Source: Moringa oleifera | Lineage: Eukaryota; Streptophyta; Magnoliopsida; Brassicales; Moringaceae | Direction: 5' to 3' | Assembly: GCA_021397835.1 (NCBI GenBank) | Contig: JAJFZO010000433.1 | Location: forward strand, 620,001-684,000 | DNA length: 64,000 bases | In this document: in pieces, positions 47,440 through 59,839 of the stretch | Position numbering within the stretch: the first letter of the stretch is position 1 | Layout of the letters: each line of letters starts with the position of its first letter | Made by a program: the position numbers and the translations under genes | Notes under the pieces: model-generated | What the model was told of the DNA's origin: nothing | Seen by the model: the letters and a program-made list of their open reading frames with translations, nothing else | The model's database searches: none

Positions 47440-50374
47440 TTCTTGGGAGTAGTCATATCCTTCTGTTCTGCATAGATGTATCAGTCATGGGCCCCAGGGC
47501 CGAGGTTAGTCCTCCCAAGTTAAATAGGGTTTTGCACACTACTCTTGCAGCAAAATTTTGCTCCTAAAGTACAAGTATAGAAGGAAATGTAATTTAAGTT
47601 AATTAACAATAATGCAATATTCTTACTTCTATATGAGAATCCAATTAGCTTAGCTCTTGCTGGATTGAGTAGGCTAAATTAGGAGCACTTAAGAGTAGGT
47701 TGCTTTGGATGAACTGAATGTTTTGCTGACATTGGTCCACTTTCAACTGGTGAGGGTTTTGAGCTGAGCGAATCAAAATGCAGAATTAACCCTTGTTGGG
47801 CCTGATTTGGACTCTTCTGCTTGCTGAAACTCTTTTTGCTTTCTCAGACCTAGAATTGGAAGTGTTTGAAAATTTAGGGTAAAGGTTACCGCTCTCACAA
47901 TGTTTTGCTACCTAAAATTTAGGATTTTGATGTTGTTGGCTGGAGAGAGAGAGGAAATATATTGCATTTGGTTAAGAAAATTTGGGTAAGATAGGTGAGA
48001 AAATTGAGGTGCCATTGATCAATGATTCAGAGTAGGAAATAATGACATTTGGCCCACCCTATGGCCACTTAGAAGGCCAGGAATATGGACTCTGTGGGAT
48101 TCATGTGAAGTTTAATTGCTCAGTAGAAACAGACAAAGGGTGCTCTTAATATCCCAGCGTGGACTGTCTTGGGGGTAAGCTCTGTTTACAGGGGATCTCC
48201 ACTAGTCATTGTTTGCTTGGCAGGGAAATTGATTTTGTATGATAGAAGCTTTTATGCTGCGAACATTTAAGGGGGAAAAAAGGAACTAGTCACTCACCCA
48301 GTTTACCTAATGCGTTAGTTTTTATATTTATAATAAAAAAAATCTTATAAATAATGATAAAAATATTGATGTAGAAATTTCCTTATTTGAAGTTAGGTGA
48401 GATGGGAGTAGGACCAAGGTTCTTGCTTCAGTGGTCGTGATTTCTTTGTGGTTCAATCCGCCAAAATAGTATAGGGTTCATATTGTAGCGTGCAAGCAAC
48501 CTTAGTAAAGAAGAAGAAATTTATAAAATGATGGGCAAAAACTAATCCCTTCACTTTCTTTGTCAGGAAAGAAAATAGAAGAGCCAATGTGGTTCCTCCA
48601 ATCATGTGAACAATAAGGACTTAAATGTAATAAATTCTGTACTGTCAAAACAATTCATATCTCATGTACACAAAAACTTCAATTGTTCTACATTAACTCT
48701 GGCATTTTAAGGGAGAAAGCAGCGGTCTTGTTCATGGTGGGTTGTTATTGAACTTAGGTGAAATTGTCAAACAGACTGACTGGTGACTTAGGCCTTCATA
48801 ATGACTCTTGGGATTAAGCAGAAAACAGATAGGAGGCCATGATCATTAATGAGGGTTGGGACCGGATGGTTCTGAAGGTCTGATTGCAGCTAAAAATTTA
48901 AAATTTGAATCCCCAAAGAGGTTAATGGAGGTGACCCCCTTGCTCTAGTGTCCGTTTGTTTCTACCCCTCTTCACACAGTAATGCCCTGTGCAACATGGC
49001 AGGTATATTCGATCTCGTGACTTGGATGCCATAGCTTGTAACAAATGATTTTAAAGTTAGTTTCACTTTGGTGTTTGATGTTTAATTAAGACTGTAAAAA
49101 AAGAAAAAATGACTTTTAGGTAAGCATAGGATTTTAGACTGACACATCTTGACTTGAATGAGAGAGAACGTTAATTTTGAATATACTTTGGAAAAATATA
49201 AACTTCAGAAGAAGAAACCTCTTCATTCAACAAGTAAATTTTTAAAAAATTGAACATTCCAAGTCATGATAAGAGTTGTTTTAATTATTAAGTCATCACT
49301 AAACAAAGGAAGTAGTTGTTACATATTTTTATTACTTAAAAGGCTGTGGAATGGTGTAATGACAAAAGGAAGGAAGAAGAGTGAAGAAGCCAAAAAGAGA
49401 TGAAATTCATTGGGTAGGAATATATGATCACAAATTCATCTGTCATTGTCTTTGTTATCTCAAAACTACTTTACGTCAATGTCTCGGAGACACCATGCCC
49501 ATATGGAATAAAATCACTAGCACCCAGTTGCAACTCAATCTAGATCTATTCCTTTTCTTAAATTAAACTAGTAATGACTGCTTATTGCATAAAAAGCAGA
49601 AACAGGCACACGATCTTCTTATGGTCCCAAAACCAACCACAAAGACCAATTAGTCACCTCATCCCTCCAAATCCCCAACTACCATCTCATGCAAAGCAAG
49701 TTTTTTTCCTCATTTGCTTATATTCTTTCTTTTGTTAAGGAAGATGAAACCAAGAAACATAATATTCCCCGGATTCCCTTTTAGATTGTGGGTATATGAT
49801 GGGGCACTTCATGGCATTGTGGGGTTAGTACAGGGTCTCCACTTATAACATAACAGAGCTAAGTCCCTGAATTGTATAGTCATGTGTGTCATATTATTGG
49901 CTCAATAATCCAGTAGGGAATCTGGGGATAGTGTTTCTCAATGATGCCACTTGGGCTTTTAAATAAGTTAGCTAAAATCTCATGGTAACACCTCTAAGAT
50001 TAAATCCAATATTAATAAAAGTACAAGTTGTCAGCTTAGTGGTGACTGCTCACAAGAGATAATGCTTTGATCTTCCAAACTTAGAGTTGAAGAGGAGAGA
50101 AGAGGGTCTAAGATGAAAAAAATTAAAAAAAAATGATAACCTTTGGTGCAAATAGAGGAGGATATTTGCATATTGTTTTCACCTCTTATACAAGGTAAGT
50201 AGGCAACTAGGATCCAATCAGGGATAACTTCTCTTTTAAAGAGACAGAGAAGACCCTTCTCTAAGTACATACACTAACATAAACTTTAACATAAATCCTT
50301 ACGAAAGACTACGGAAATCAAGAAATAATAATAATAATCTATACAATTGCTTTGAAACCCCAACAAAAGATTTT
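47440..50374. other. Intergenic region, no supported gene
   Basis: This is 2.9 kb. The first 250 bases are probable 3' UTR of the PDI gene, and the last 100-200 bases are the 3' UTR of the DUF1645 gene on the other strand. In between I see moderately complex sequence with no coherent exon chain, tRNA or repeat family. A GGTTCAATCC word at 48460-48469 is discussed under rejected items. Confidence 0.55.
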
Positions 50375-51589
50375 TCATCTGGAGGAAACAGGATTCAGAG
50401 CTCTAGCAAAGCCATTCATGGCACCATACCCCTTTGAACTAAACCCCAAACACCCAAGCAAGCCTTGCCTGTAAGGCAAGAAAGTCTTCTTTCTCATCTC
50501 CTCAGCCTGAGCTCTATTTGCTGTGTAATGCAACTCATGTGGTGATGGTGGAACCCTCCTCTTCCCCACGCCATTCACAGGCTTCTTCCCCAACCCATTT
50601 CCCTTCCCCATCACCCCATTTCCACTTGATAAATTGCTTATCCTCTCTTTTGGAACTGAATCTTGCATGTTTGTGCCTATTGCGTTCATGGGCTTCTTCT
50701 CTTTTCCTGGTGTAAATGAAATTGTAGACCAAAACTTGCTGTTACTCCTCCCTTCACTCTTGCTCCTGTAAAGAAAATCCTTCAAGAAAACCCATCTCTT
50801 CGAGCTCCTCCCAGCTGAGGATGACCTTGAAGAAGAACCGGAAACTGACGGAGTTGTCTCTCCAGACAGTACTCCTTCGTTCTTGCTCTCATCATTCTTA
50901 TTGTCCATGCGAGAGCTTTCGTTTCTATCTTTATCATCATCGTCATCCATTCCATCATCTTCAGTCCATTGAAAAGACATATTCCTTAGAGGGGACAGAG
51001 ATCTGGTTCTTCTACGCAAAGACTTATCGCGTAGTCTCAGATCCCTGCCTCGACTGAAGTTATCAGAGAGTCTGCGTTCATTCTTGTCTCCATTTTCCCC
51101 TTCATCCTCGTGCTCAAGATCCGGCAATGGAGCCAGTACCTGGGGCCTCTCCAAATGGGTCGAGAGCTTCATAGGTCGGATCTTCCCATCCAAGAACAGC
51201 TCATCAGCCGAGCTCATCGAACCGGGTATACCCGACCCGCTTGAACCGAATCTTGCCGAGAATTCGAACTCGAAACCAAGAGACACAGAGTTATCAAGAG
51301 ACAGCGATTCACTAGGCGACGAAAGGGAAACCGACGTCATTGCAAAATGCATAGGACTAGCCGGAGCGCTGTAGAAGAACCCACCATTGATGAGTCCGGA
51401 TCCGGAAGCTCGGCCGGGGCTCGAAGGAGCACTTACATAAGGAGTGGAACAAGTACTATCGATTTCTTCAAACGCAGGTTGGGGTTCAAGGGTTTCGCGC
51501 TGGTGTTCGCCATTGCTAGGGCAAAGTGAATCTGGTTTGTGGTCTGGTTTTGCACTTTCGCCATCGTTGTTGGGAGCTTGGAGCTCCAT
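50375..51589 (-). CDS. DUF1645 family protein
   Basis: A single-exon frame of 404 residues starting MELQAPNNDGESAK. Typical DUF1645 signatures are present: STPYVSAPSSPGR near the N-terminus, GGFFYSAPASPMHFAM, FEFEFSARF, SADELFLDGKIRPMKL, and later RRRTRSLSPLR, SSKRWVFLKDFLYRSKSEGR and a C-terminal basic RRVPPSPHELHYTANRAQAE block. It is Ser/Asp-rich and probably disordered and nuclear. Family members are stress-responsive and include a rice grain-length and stress-tolerance factor, but the molecular role is not established. An in-frame start 22 codons upstream exists but adds a Cys/His-rich stretch unlike the family, so I chose 51589. Confidence 0.9.
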   Translation of the reverse strand: MELQAPNNDGESAKPDHKPDSLCPSNGEHQRETLEPQPAFEEIDSTCSTPYVSAPSSPGRASGSGLINGGFFYSAPASPMHFAMTSVSLSSPSESLSLDNSVSLGFEFEFSARFGSSGSGIPGSMSSADELFLDGKIRPMKLSTHLERPQVLAPLPDLEHEDEGENGDKNERRLSDNFSRGRDLRLRDKSLRRRTRSLSPLRNMSFQWTEDDGMDDDDDKDRNESSRMDNKNDESKNEGVLSGETTPSVSGSSSRSSSAGRSSKRWVFLKDFLYRSKSEGRSNSKFWSTISFTPGKEKKPMNAIGTNMQDSVPKERISNLSSGNGVMGKGNGLGKKPVNGVGKRRVPPSPHELHYTANRAQAEEMRKKTFLPYRQGLLGCLGFSSKGYGAMNGFARALNPVSSR

Positions 51590-54500
51590 TGTCTTGGTTT
51601 CTCTGCAAGAAGAGGAGTCGCAGAGGAAAGAGTGGGTGCGTATGCAAATGTACAATTATAGAATAGGAAGCTTAGGAAGTTGTAGACTGCCACTGAAGGT
51701 GGGGTTTTATATCGTCAAATGCCACTCTGCCTTTTCACTTATCCGTATTCTTATATCTCATTTTAAATATCACATTTAATAAAAACAATAATTTTTTTTT
51801 AAAAAAATCTTATTCCAAATCCGTAGTGTACAGCTACAGTAGAAAATTTAGATGTGAAAGATTTAAAATTCCAAATAACTTATTAGTCCATCATCTAAGT
51901 TATAAAACTTTTTTAATATGAGAACTAGTTATTTCGATAAATTACAAAAAAATAAGTTATATCTAGCTAGATGACTTTCAGAAATCAATATGATTCTTTT
52001 CCAAAAAATATATTATCCCAACAATTTGAATTCAATATTTTATTTTTTACCCATTCATCTTTTATCATCGAGGCAACCATCTCATGGAATATAATTTATA
52101 AAATTTTTATCATATAAATATTGCACCTTTCTTAATATTTATTTACTCATTATATCTTAATAAGTTTATAAATTCAATAATTTCATATGAAATATGCATA
52201 AAGAAATTTATCATTACTCATAAAAATTTTATGATTTTATAAAATAGTTATTTTGTATGATTATAATATTATTAGATGGACTTGATAAATTTATGTTTGA
52301 ATTTAATGTGTTTGATTTAATTAAAATTGGGTTATTTTAGGCCGAAAGGAAGTCAATGGGCATGAGAGGGGAGGTTAATGTCTCAACTTGTATCACAAAA
52401 AAGGCTTTTATGGGCATAAAAAGAATTATAAAGGGCAAAGTCTTGGCAGAAGAGGTAAGAGATCCATGTGGGAAATGGGAAAAGCACTCTTCCATAACTT
52501 GTACTCTCTCTTTCTTCGTGAATTTTTAAAAATAAAAATAAAAATTGTGATCCCCCATGTTGTCACCCCACAATTCGTCCCATGTAACCCAAATGGGGTT
52601 TTCCCCATTTGCATTGATCATACCCGCATCAACATCAAGTTCTCATCTTCTCCTTTTAGATCCATCATCATGTTTTCACACTTCTCAAATGAGGTGTTAA
52701 TGCAAAGATAAAGCTTTTTAATTTTTTGGGTTGATTTTTTATTTAATATTTTAAATTTTATTATATTAACATAATTAATAAAAATAATCAATATTTATTT
52801 TTATCACATTATCACGATATTCATTCAAAAATTCATTCTTTAGACTGAAAAATTATTTTGATTTCAATGCAAATGGTTCAATATTCAATCTTTAATTATT
52901 AAAATTTTCAGTTTTTTACTTAAAAATATTGAAATCTGTAAATTTATTATTTTAATTTTAATTTTTTGGAAAAAAGTGGCAGCTAGTTGACAATGGATGG
53001 GATTCAAGGCATAGGTACACCTTGAAACTACAAAAGCTAAAGCCATGTTCATAGGATCCTAGCTTTTGGCAGCTGGTAGGAAGGTGAGGTTCCCCATCTC
53101 GCTCACACCCTCCTAACCCTAATTAATAATTAATCATTATAAACAAAATTTATTAAATCATAAAACTAAAAGATAACATACTAATCTTTATAATATAAGC
53201 TCTCTTTTCAGTTTTCCCTAAGTCCAATAAAGAAGAATATTGGCACCCACGTTTTGCCCCTTCTAAACGCTTATATAATTGTCTATATAACACAAAATTT
53301 GTTATCTTTCTTCGTAAAAATAATTTTACATGAATAACAAATATTAAAAGAATTATACAATCATATAAATATTTAATTATTATTAGGTATAAAAAATTTA
53401 CACATATATGGGTAGGAGTTAGGCACTTGGGTAAAGAGTATCTGCTCTTCATAATCTCTTATTATATGTGTATTTTTATTATTGTAGCATTCACACCTTA
53501 CAGAAATAATCTGGTAAGAGTAGAGATTCTTGATGTGAGAAAAGAAGGTATGGGATCCATTATTGGCTTACAGAAATGAGACAGCAAGCGCTGTACTAAT
53601 CTTCGTAGACATTATCCCTTGATTTCGTGAAGAAAGAGCCACTAATCTTCATTTTCTTTTTAAAAAAAAAAAATAATGTTGAAAAGGATAAATCACGTGA
53701 TGTGTTTTTAGGGTTCTTCGGTTTCTCTTGCGAATGGCATGTGATGGATGGGTGGGTGCTTGACAAAATGCCACAGAGAGTTGCAGTGAGGACGCAGAAG
53801 TTGCTTTCACAAAGTAAAACCAGATGCACCATTTATGAACCAAAGCCACAACCATTGCATGCTCTCTGTTTTCATTTTTTTTAAATTATTTTTATTTTTC
53901 TTATAAACACTAAAGTAAAACCAGATGCATGATTTATGAGCCAAGATACAAGAATTGCATGCTTTCTGTCTTCCTTTTTGCTTCTAAGGAATGAAAGATT
54001 ATTCCGCTATTTGTCATCACTTAGTCAGCCTGATATTCTTCTCTTTAATTTTATATTGAATATATATTTTGATGTTAGCATAAATTTAAATATATTTTAT
54101 TTTTATAAATATAATTTTAAAAATATTTATTTAAATATTAATATAATATTTTTTAAAAAATATTAAAACAAATAATATTTGATGAAATAATATACTTTTT
54201 TCAATAAACTAATTTCATATAGTGTTATATCACCTCATTGAATAACTAACAAAAAAACTTATATTTATCAAATAAATTATTTTTTGAAATTAGATATCTA
54301 ACTTTAAGTTGATAATTTTGAACATCTTATAATTTATAAATAATATTGAATAGCAAACAAAAAACTTTTTAAAAAAACTCATCTCTTGGTACACATTTTA
54401 AAGGTATAATAAATGCAATATTTTTATACTCTAAATCATCGACAAAATCTTACCTCTACAAGATATTATTTATTTTGATTTTATTTCATTAAAATGTCAA

Positions 54501-54802
54501 TTCAAAAATTACTTCACAAATTAAAAAATAAATGAAAATTTATATTGTATGTAATAAATAAATATATGTCCAAAGATACACGGGATATAATACTAATCAA
54601 CCAGGATGCCATATCTCCTTCAATATGCAAAGTATTTATCATAGGTAAACATCCCAGCATCATGTGGGCTATAGATCAAGTTGTGCTTTCTCAAAGTTGT
54701 AAGAGGAATTTATATTGTGTTCTACCAAGAAAAAAATAATAATAATAACAATACAAGGTCTATAATATGAACAATTTAATCTATATATAGAGAGACAGCT
54801 AT
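51590..54802. other. AT-rich intergenic region
   Basis: This is 3.2 kb with no supported gene. It contains the DUF1645 promoter (first 200-300 bases), long A/T-rich stretches, a less AT-rich patch at 52330-52710 with no recognisable product, and a diverged direct duplication at 53811-53980. Confidence 0.6.
53811..53980. repeat. Diverged direct duplication of about 70 bp
   Basis: Copies at 53811-53880 and 53912-53980 share AAAGTAAAACCAGATGCA, TTTATGA and TTGCATGC, about 80% alike by eye, separated by an AT-rich 31-bp spacer. Confidence 0.75.
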
Positions 54803-57800
54803 TTAAAATGGCAATAAATCAAAAACCAGTTCATCGAGTAAAGAAGTTAGTATCCCTTTCTCAATCTCTATACCTTCTTCAGATGCTTCTTCATCAAAGT
54901 CAAGCCATCTTCCATGCTGAGAACTCATGTCCTTGTCTACAAGCTCATCCAACATCAAGTCTCCCATGCTTTTCCAGCCCAGAATCTCTTTATACAATTC
55001 TTCCGCCAACTTTTCTTTTTTACCAAACAACATTGCACACATTGCCCATTCCTTGCAGCTTCCAGTGAACAGTCGTTTACACCTCAAGTCCAGGCATTCA
55101 CTCACACAATCAAACAAAACCTTTTGGCTGAGCTTGGAGTAATCTTCTTCATTGATCTCTATTGTATTCTCTAGCTGATAGAAGAGACTTGAGGGTATAA
55201 CCTTGTGAGTCTGACCCAAAGCAAACTCTTTCAACATCAGCTCTGCGTTGTTCAATACATCTTTCATGTACTCAATTTCCCAGTTACTTGGTTCCTTGGA
55301 GTCTAACAAACTGAATGTTCCTATAGATACCGAGGAGATTGATTCAAACAACTCTGCTTCATCTTCTGTTAATGGAGATTCATTGGTAGAGAGCCAACTG
55401 AATGCTTTCTGATCTTGAATCGACAAAAACTGCTCGCTACCTGAAAACAGTGCATGTGTATCTTGATTTGTGAAAACAGGTAGTTGGAAGAAGGCACAAC
55501 CAAGAATCTTGTAACAGTTTGAATTTTGGCATTGATAATAGTTTGTAAGAACCATGTCACCCATCTGATTCAGAATCATTTTAATAAGGACATAATACAG
55601 TTCAATCAATCCAATCTGCAGTATTGCAAATTGATGAACTAATCCTCGTAATTTTGAAAAAGAACATAATATTGCTCACCCACAGTGCAACTTCTGGACA
55701 TAATCCTAAATTTCTTATTTTCTTAATACCACCTGTACCTGACAATTCTATGATGGTATTTCTGGATCTGGAATTATTTCTAGGATAAGATTATTCATTT
55801 GCGAAAGAGATTTTGCAATTTCAGCACCATTGCTATGCTCGAAATGTGATGGAAGTGAAGAAAGACTGCAACTTTACCTTTGATGTTCTCTTTGTTATCT
55901 GAACAACTTCCACTAGAGAACGAGGGATCAAGGATTGAAGTTGGACTAGAATGCCAAAAATCAAATTTGTTGCCAGCATCAGTGTTGATGCTGCTACTGC
56001 TAGGCTCTTCTGTCTCCTCAGATTGCTGAACCTGTAATTGAGAAGTGTACTGTGTTATGTCAATAAGCATTTATTTAAAATATCATAGATAAAAGACAGG
56101 TAAAGTTAGAAAAATGGTTAATGTCATTGCTCTCATTCTGAAAGTCCAAAACATACTAGCTGATACCTATGAAGCCATTTTTCCATAAATCAAGAAGAGG
56201 CCTAAAACCTACTGGAGTACACTAAAACATGACTTATTGCTACTGTGTTGACTCTGCCATCATCGACATAACAGAAAGAGATGCAATTATGTATTGGAGC
56301 TCTAATTCTTCTGTGACCCCAAAAGCGATTTAAGTTCCATCAAATGGTCATTGACTCAGAGATCCCCACCAGCTTTTAGACTCAGGTTAAGGTGAGTACT
56401 AATTTCCCTAATTAAAAGAATATAGTGTTGTTTTACTGGAATTCTCTACTCAAAGTCAGGATTGGTTAAGAATACTTTGTTTTGCTGTTGAGGGAAACCA
56501 TCACCAAACATCCTAACCTCAACTGTTTAAATTCTGGAAAAACCTCAAAATTACTGTAATTAATCTTAAAGAGAAGCCTAGAAGAGGAAAGAACAATGAA
56601 ATAACAGGAATGGTAATTGAGGATAAGAATGCAGCAACAAACCTGCCACTTCTGATTCAAATTAAGTCCTCGGTTCTCAATTAAAATGCAGTCAGAGTCA
56701 TCAGGACTTTCTGGCATATCATTATCCAGACCATATGGATGCCTTAGATCATGTTCTGATGATGAGGTGGTTATCCCATTGATCATGGGCACTGATCCTT
56801 GCGAAGTGGATGCACAAGTCTCCTCCCTGATCACATTACATTTGGATGACTCGACTTTACAAGTAAGCTCCCAGAGTTTTTGATCCAAAAGTGCACTCAG
56901 GGCATCACCACCTATGACACTGAAGCCATGAGTACTGGATGTTGAACTTCTTAAGTAGGGAATTTCATTTTCACCAAAAGAACCAATAGCAGAGCTGGTA
57001 TCTTTCTCCATCCCCTGACTAGATAATAGGGGATCTGTTGTGGGTTTTATCATGGGAGATGAGAATGTAAATGAAACAACATCCATGTCCTTCTTCTGGT
57101 TATTTGAACACTTATTGGTGTCCTCATCAATTGCGATGTTGCATTTTATTGACTTTCCACCCCTACTAATGGATGCATTATCCAAAACCTTCCCATTTGC
57201 TAACTGTTTATTTTGAGATGAACTCTTTCTCCTAGACGATGATATCCCCTTTTCAGTATGAGTTGCTGTTGAATTTGTCTTTTTTAACCCAATTTCAGGG
57301 CCCGCAATAACCTTATTAAGAATCCTATTTGCCCCAGAAGAACCAGCTACAGAGTTAGGTTTTCCTTGCTGGTTGATGCATGAAGTCTTTGCCAAATTAT
57401 CTGTGCAATTCTGCTTTTGGTTATTCTGCCTGAGCACAGTACTACTCCTGCTCATGGGAGTTCTGTTCTGAACAGTACTTTGCAAATCCGGTTTGCTTTT
57501 GGAGACCTGGTTTCCTTTGCCGTTACGCTTTTCCTTCTGGGTCAGAGAACTCCTACTACTACTTGAAGTTGATCCTTCTCTCCTCTGAACGTTAACCTTT
57601 GCCTGTTCTGCAAGCGAGACTGACTTCCCTTTCTTCCTTGAACTATCTGGATTTCCTTTTCCTGAAGCCACAGAAGGCCTACGCATTGCAGTACCTTCTG
57701 ATGCACTATTGTTGTTATCACTATGCTGTCCTTTCATATGCTTAGCAGCAGCAGGATCATTACCTATTTGTGGTCTTGATGCTTTATTTGCAGCTCCTAG

Positions 57801-58787
57801 TTTCTCCTTCAAATCCCGAATCCTCAAGGGAACTGATGAAGAACCAACTGATGACACCTTACTCTTCACAGTTGCTTGGGGACTCGTCTTGGGCTCAATA
57901 ATCCTCACAGCTGCCTCCATTATATAAGCTGCATTTTTTGTCGGAACAAACCCAGGATTCTTAATTGGAGACAACAACTTATGGTGAGCAATTTGAACTG
58001 ATTTAGTAGATTTCGGAGGCAAGGTTTCAGATTGAAATCTCTGAATAGGCCTGTGGCGGACCTTATTGAGCCTTGAATCTACTGGATTGCATGGCAAACC
58101 ATCCATCTTATTAGGAATGCCAAGGTAGTCCATGGGTTGATATTCACTCCAAAAGTCCAGGGTTCTTCCGTCATAATGAGAGCATAAATCTGGAAATGGA
58201 GCAGAGCGAGCCTCTTGAACATTTGAAGTTGGCAAAGAATCTAAACCCATTAGTCTAGCAACCACACTGGGGACTCTGGTTCCATCATCACTAGTAAGAG
58301 ATGAGGCACAGTTAAAATCACTGCTTCCTTTCTCGCTACTTCCTTTGTCACTCAAACTCGCTCTCCTGTCATCAGTTTCAGTCTGCTAAAGACATGATAA
58401 TGGAAAACATAATCACAATTTTGTCTACAACATTGCCGGAGATTGCAGATGATGATATGAAGATTAGAGAGGGAAGAAGAGAAAGAGGAATTCTCACCAT
58501 ATGAAGCTGTGAATTTGCAGCCTCTTCAATCCCAACATTTTCTTTACCTTGCCTTGACCCATCTACAGTCAAAATGGCAGGAAAATTTGATAAATGTATA
58601 ACCAACACACAAAGCTGGAAATTGAAACCAAAACACAACATGGAATGAAGACATTATTGATTATCCATGAGAACACAGAGATACCAGATAGTTCAGCATT
58701 ATTTGAGAAGAGTTTCTTCCGACATTTGCCATGCCAATCGAACAAAAAAAGAAAATTCCCCTTTGATCTCTTCTTCTCAACCTCCAT
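54803..58787 (-). CDS. TON1-recruiting-motif (TRM)-like protein with DUF4378
   Basis: Five coding exons on the minus strand: 58685-58787, 58498-58562, 56643-58382, 55878-56031, 54803-55440. The sum is 2700 nt, or 899 residues. It starts MEVEKKRSKGNFLFLFDWHG, a conserved TRM opening; the next block is GKCRKKLFSNNAEL. VPSVVARLMGLDSLP (about 93-107) is the VARLMGL motif of TRM/LONGIFOLIA proteins. A long Ser/Lys-rich, poorly ordered centre follows. The C-terminal DUF4378 (about 740-899) ends LLDELVFDLLPF, which includes the region that contacts TON1. TRM proteins target microtubule arrays and recruit the TON1-TRM-PP2A complex, shaping cell elongation and division planes. An upstream non-coding exon probably lies at about 59595-59830 with its donor near 59596. 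A start at 58808 is possible but unlike the family. Confidence 0.9.
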
Positions 58788-59594
58788 TATCTTATCTACA
58801 AGCCACATTCGACTTCAAGATTTAGATATATGGAATTATGAATCAAACACAAGACTAGTGACCTATAAATTTTCACTGAATTTCATTCCCAAAGGACGGG
58901 CAGAGAAGATGGGAATTTCAAATCACAATCATGCCCAACATCACCTGCATTGATAATTCAACAGCACAAGAAAATAGACATACTCCTAATATCCTGAGCA
59001 TGGAGGAAATGAGAGAGAGAGTCTTCCCTCAAGAAGACAAGTAAATCATATTAACAGAACCAGCACACAGAAGGAGGCATAGATAAATCAACTTTATTAG
59101 GAAAAAAGTAACTCCTGAAATTGACAAAGAGAAATCTATCACTGACCAAAAATTCTTGAAAAGGAAACGTCCACGAGATCGTCCACTGGCTTTGGAGAAA
59201 AGGGGATAACAATCAAATCATCACAAATCCAATGTGTTTACGAGCAGCAAGCACGATGAAGGCACATAAAAAGCAAGTTAACCCAGATGGGTAACCTTCA
59301 AAAGGAACAGAAGGCCAAAGACTTTGAATTGTTTCAGTCAACTTCACCGTGAGCCCTTCTGACCACAATAATCTCTAAATTTAAACTCCAAGCACTTCAT
59401 GCTGTTTCTTGTCTGAGTCATTTCTTGAAAATGCAGATTCAAGAACCAAAGGGAAGAACTGAACCAAAGGGAAGAACTGAAAATGCCCAGACCAGCAAGT
59501 TTAGGACTTCAAGAACCCAAAAGAAAAAAAGAACGAAAAGGAAAAGGAAGAGAAATGAGGCAACAGAGGACATAAAAGAAGCTTTTTGACGAAC
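58788..59594. other. Probable leader intron of the TRM gene
   Basis: This is non-coding sequence between the first coding exon and a pyrimidine-rich stretch that looks like a 5' UTR exon (on the minus strand, 59830 to about 59595). It contains an exact 18-bp tandem repeat at 59443-59478 (GAACCAAAGGGAAGAACT twice). Confidence 0.45.
59443..59478. repeat. 18-bp tandem repeat, two exact copies
   Basis: GAACCAAAGGGAAGAACT occurs at 59443-59460 and again at 59461-59478. Confidence 0.95.
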
Positions 59595-59839
59595 CTGATT
59601 AAAATAAAGAAGAAATGGCTGACAAGAGCAGATATTGAGAGAGAGATTTGGCCATCTGGGTGGGTAAGAAGAGCTGGCGGTAAAGAAGTAAATGGCTTAA
59701 AAACAGAGAAGAGTGTGAGTGAAGAGAAAGATATGTTGGGTCTGATATGGAGCATTAAATCTTTGGAGAAGAAGAGACACAACTGCACTGGACGTTATCA
59801 TTCAATGGTTGAGGCTCTTCCTCTGTGAAATTAAAGTGG

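Noticed and set aside
48434..48470. B-box-like GGTTCAATCC suggesting a second SINE
   Set aside because: The only A-box-like word (TGCTTCAGTGG) lies too close (about 14 bases between them) and there is no body or tail.
51590..51655. Longer N-terminus for the DUF1645 protein
   Set aside because: The added residues are unlike the family, and the MELQ start gives the usual length.
52388..52711. 107-codon plus-strand frame in a less AT-rich patch
   Set aside because: Composition and residues look random; no homology recognised, and no promoter or splice context.
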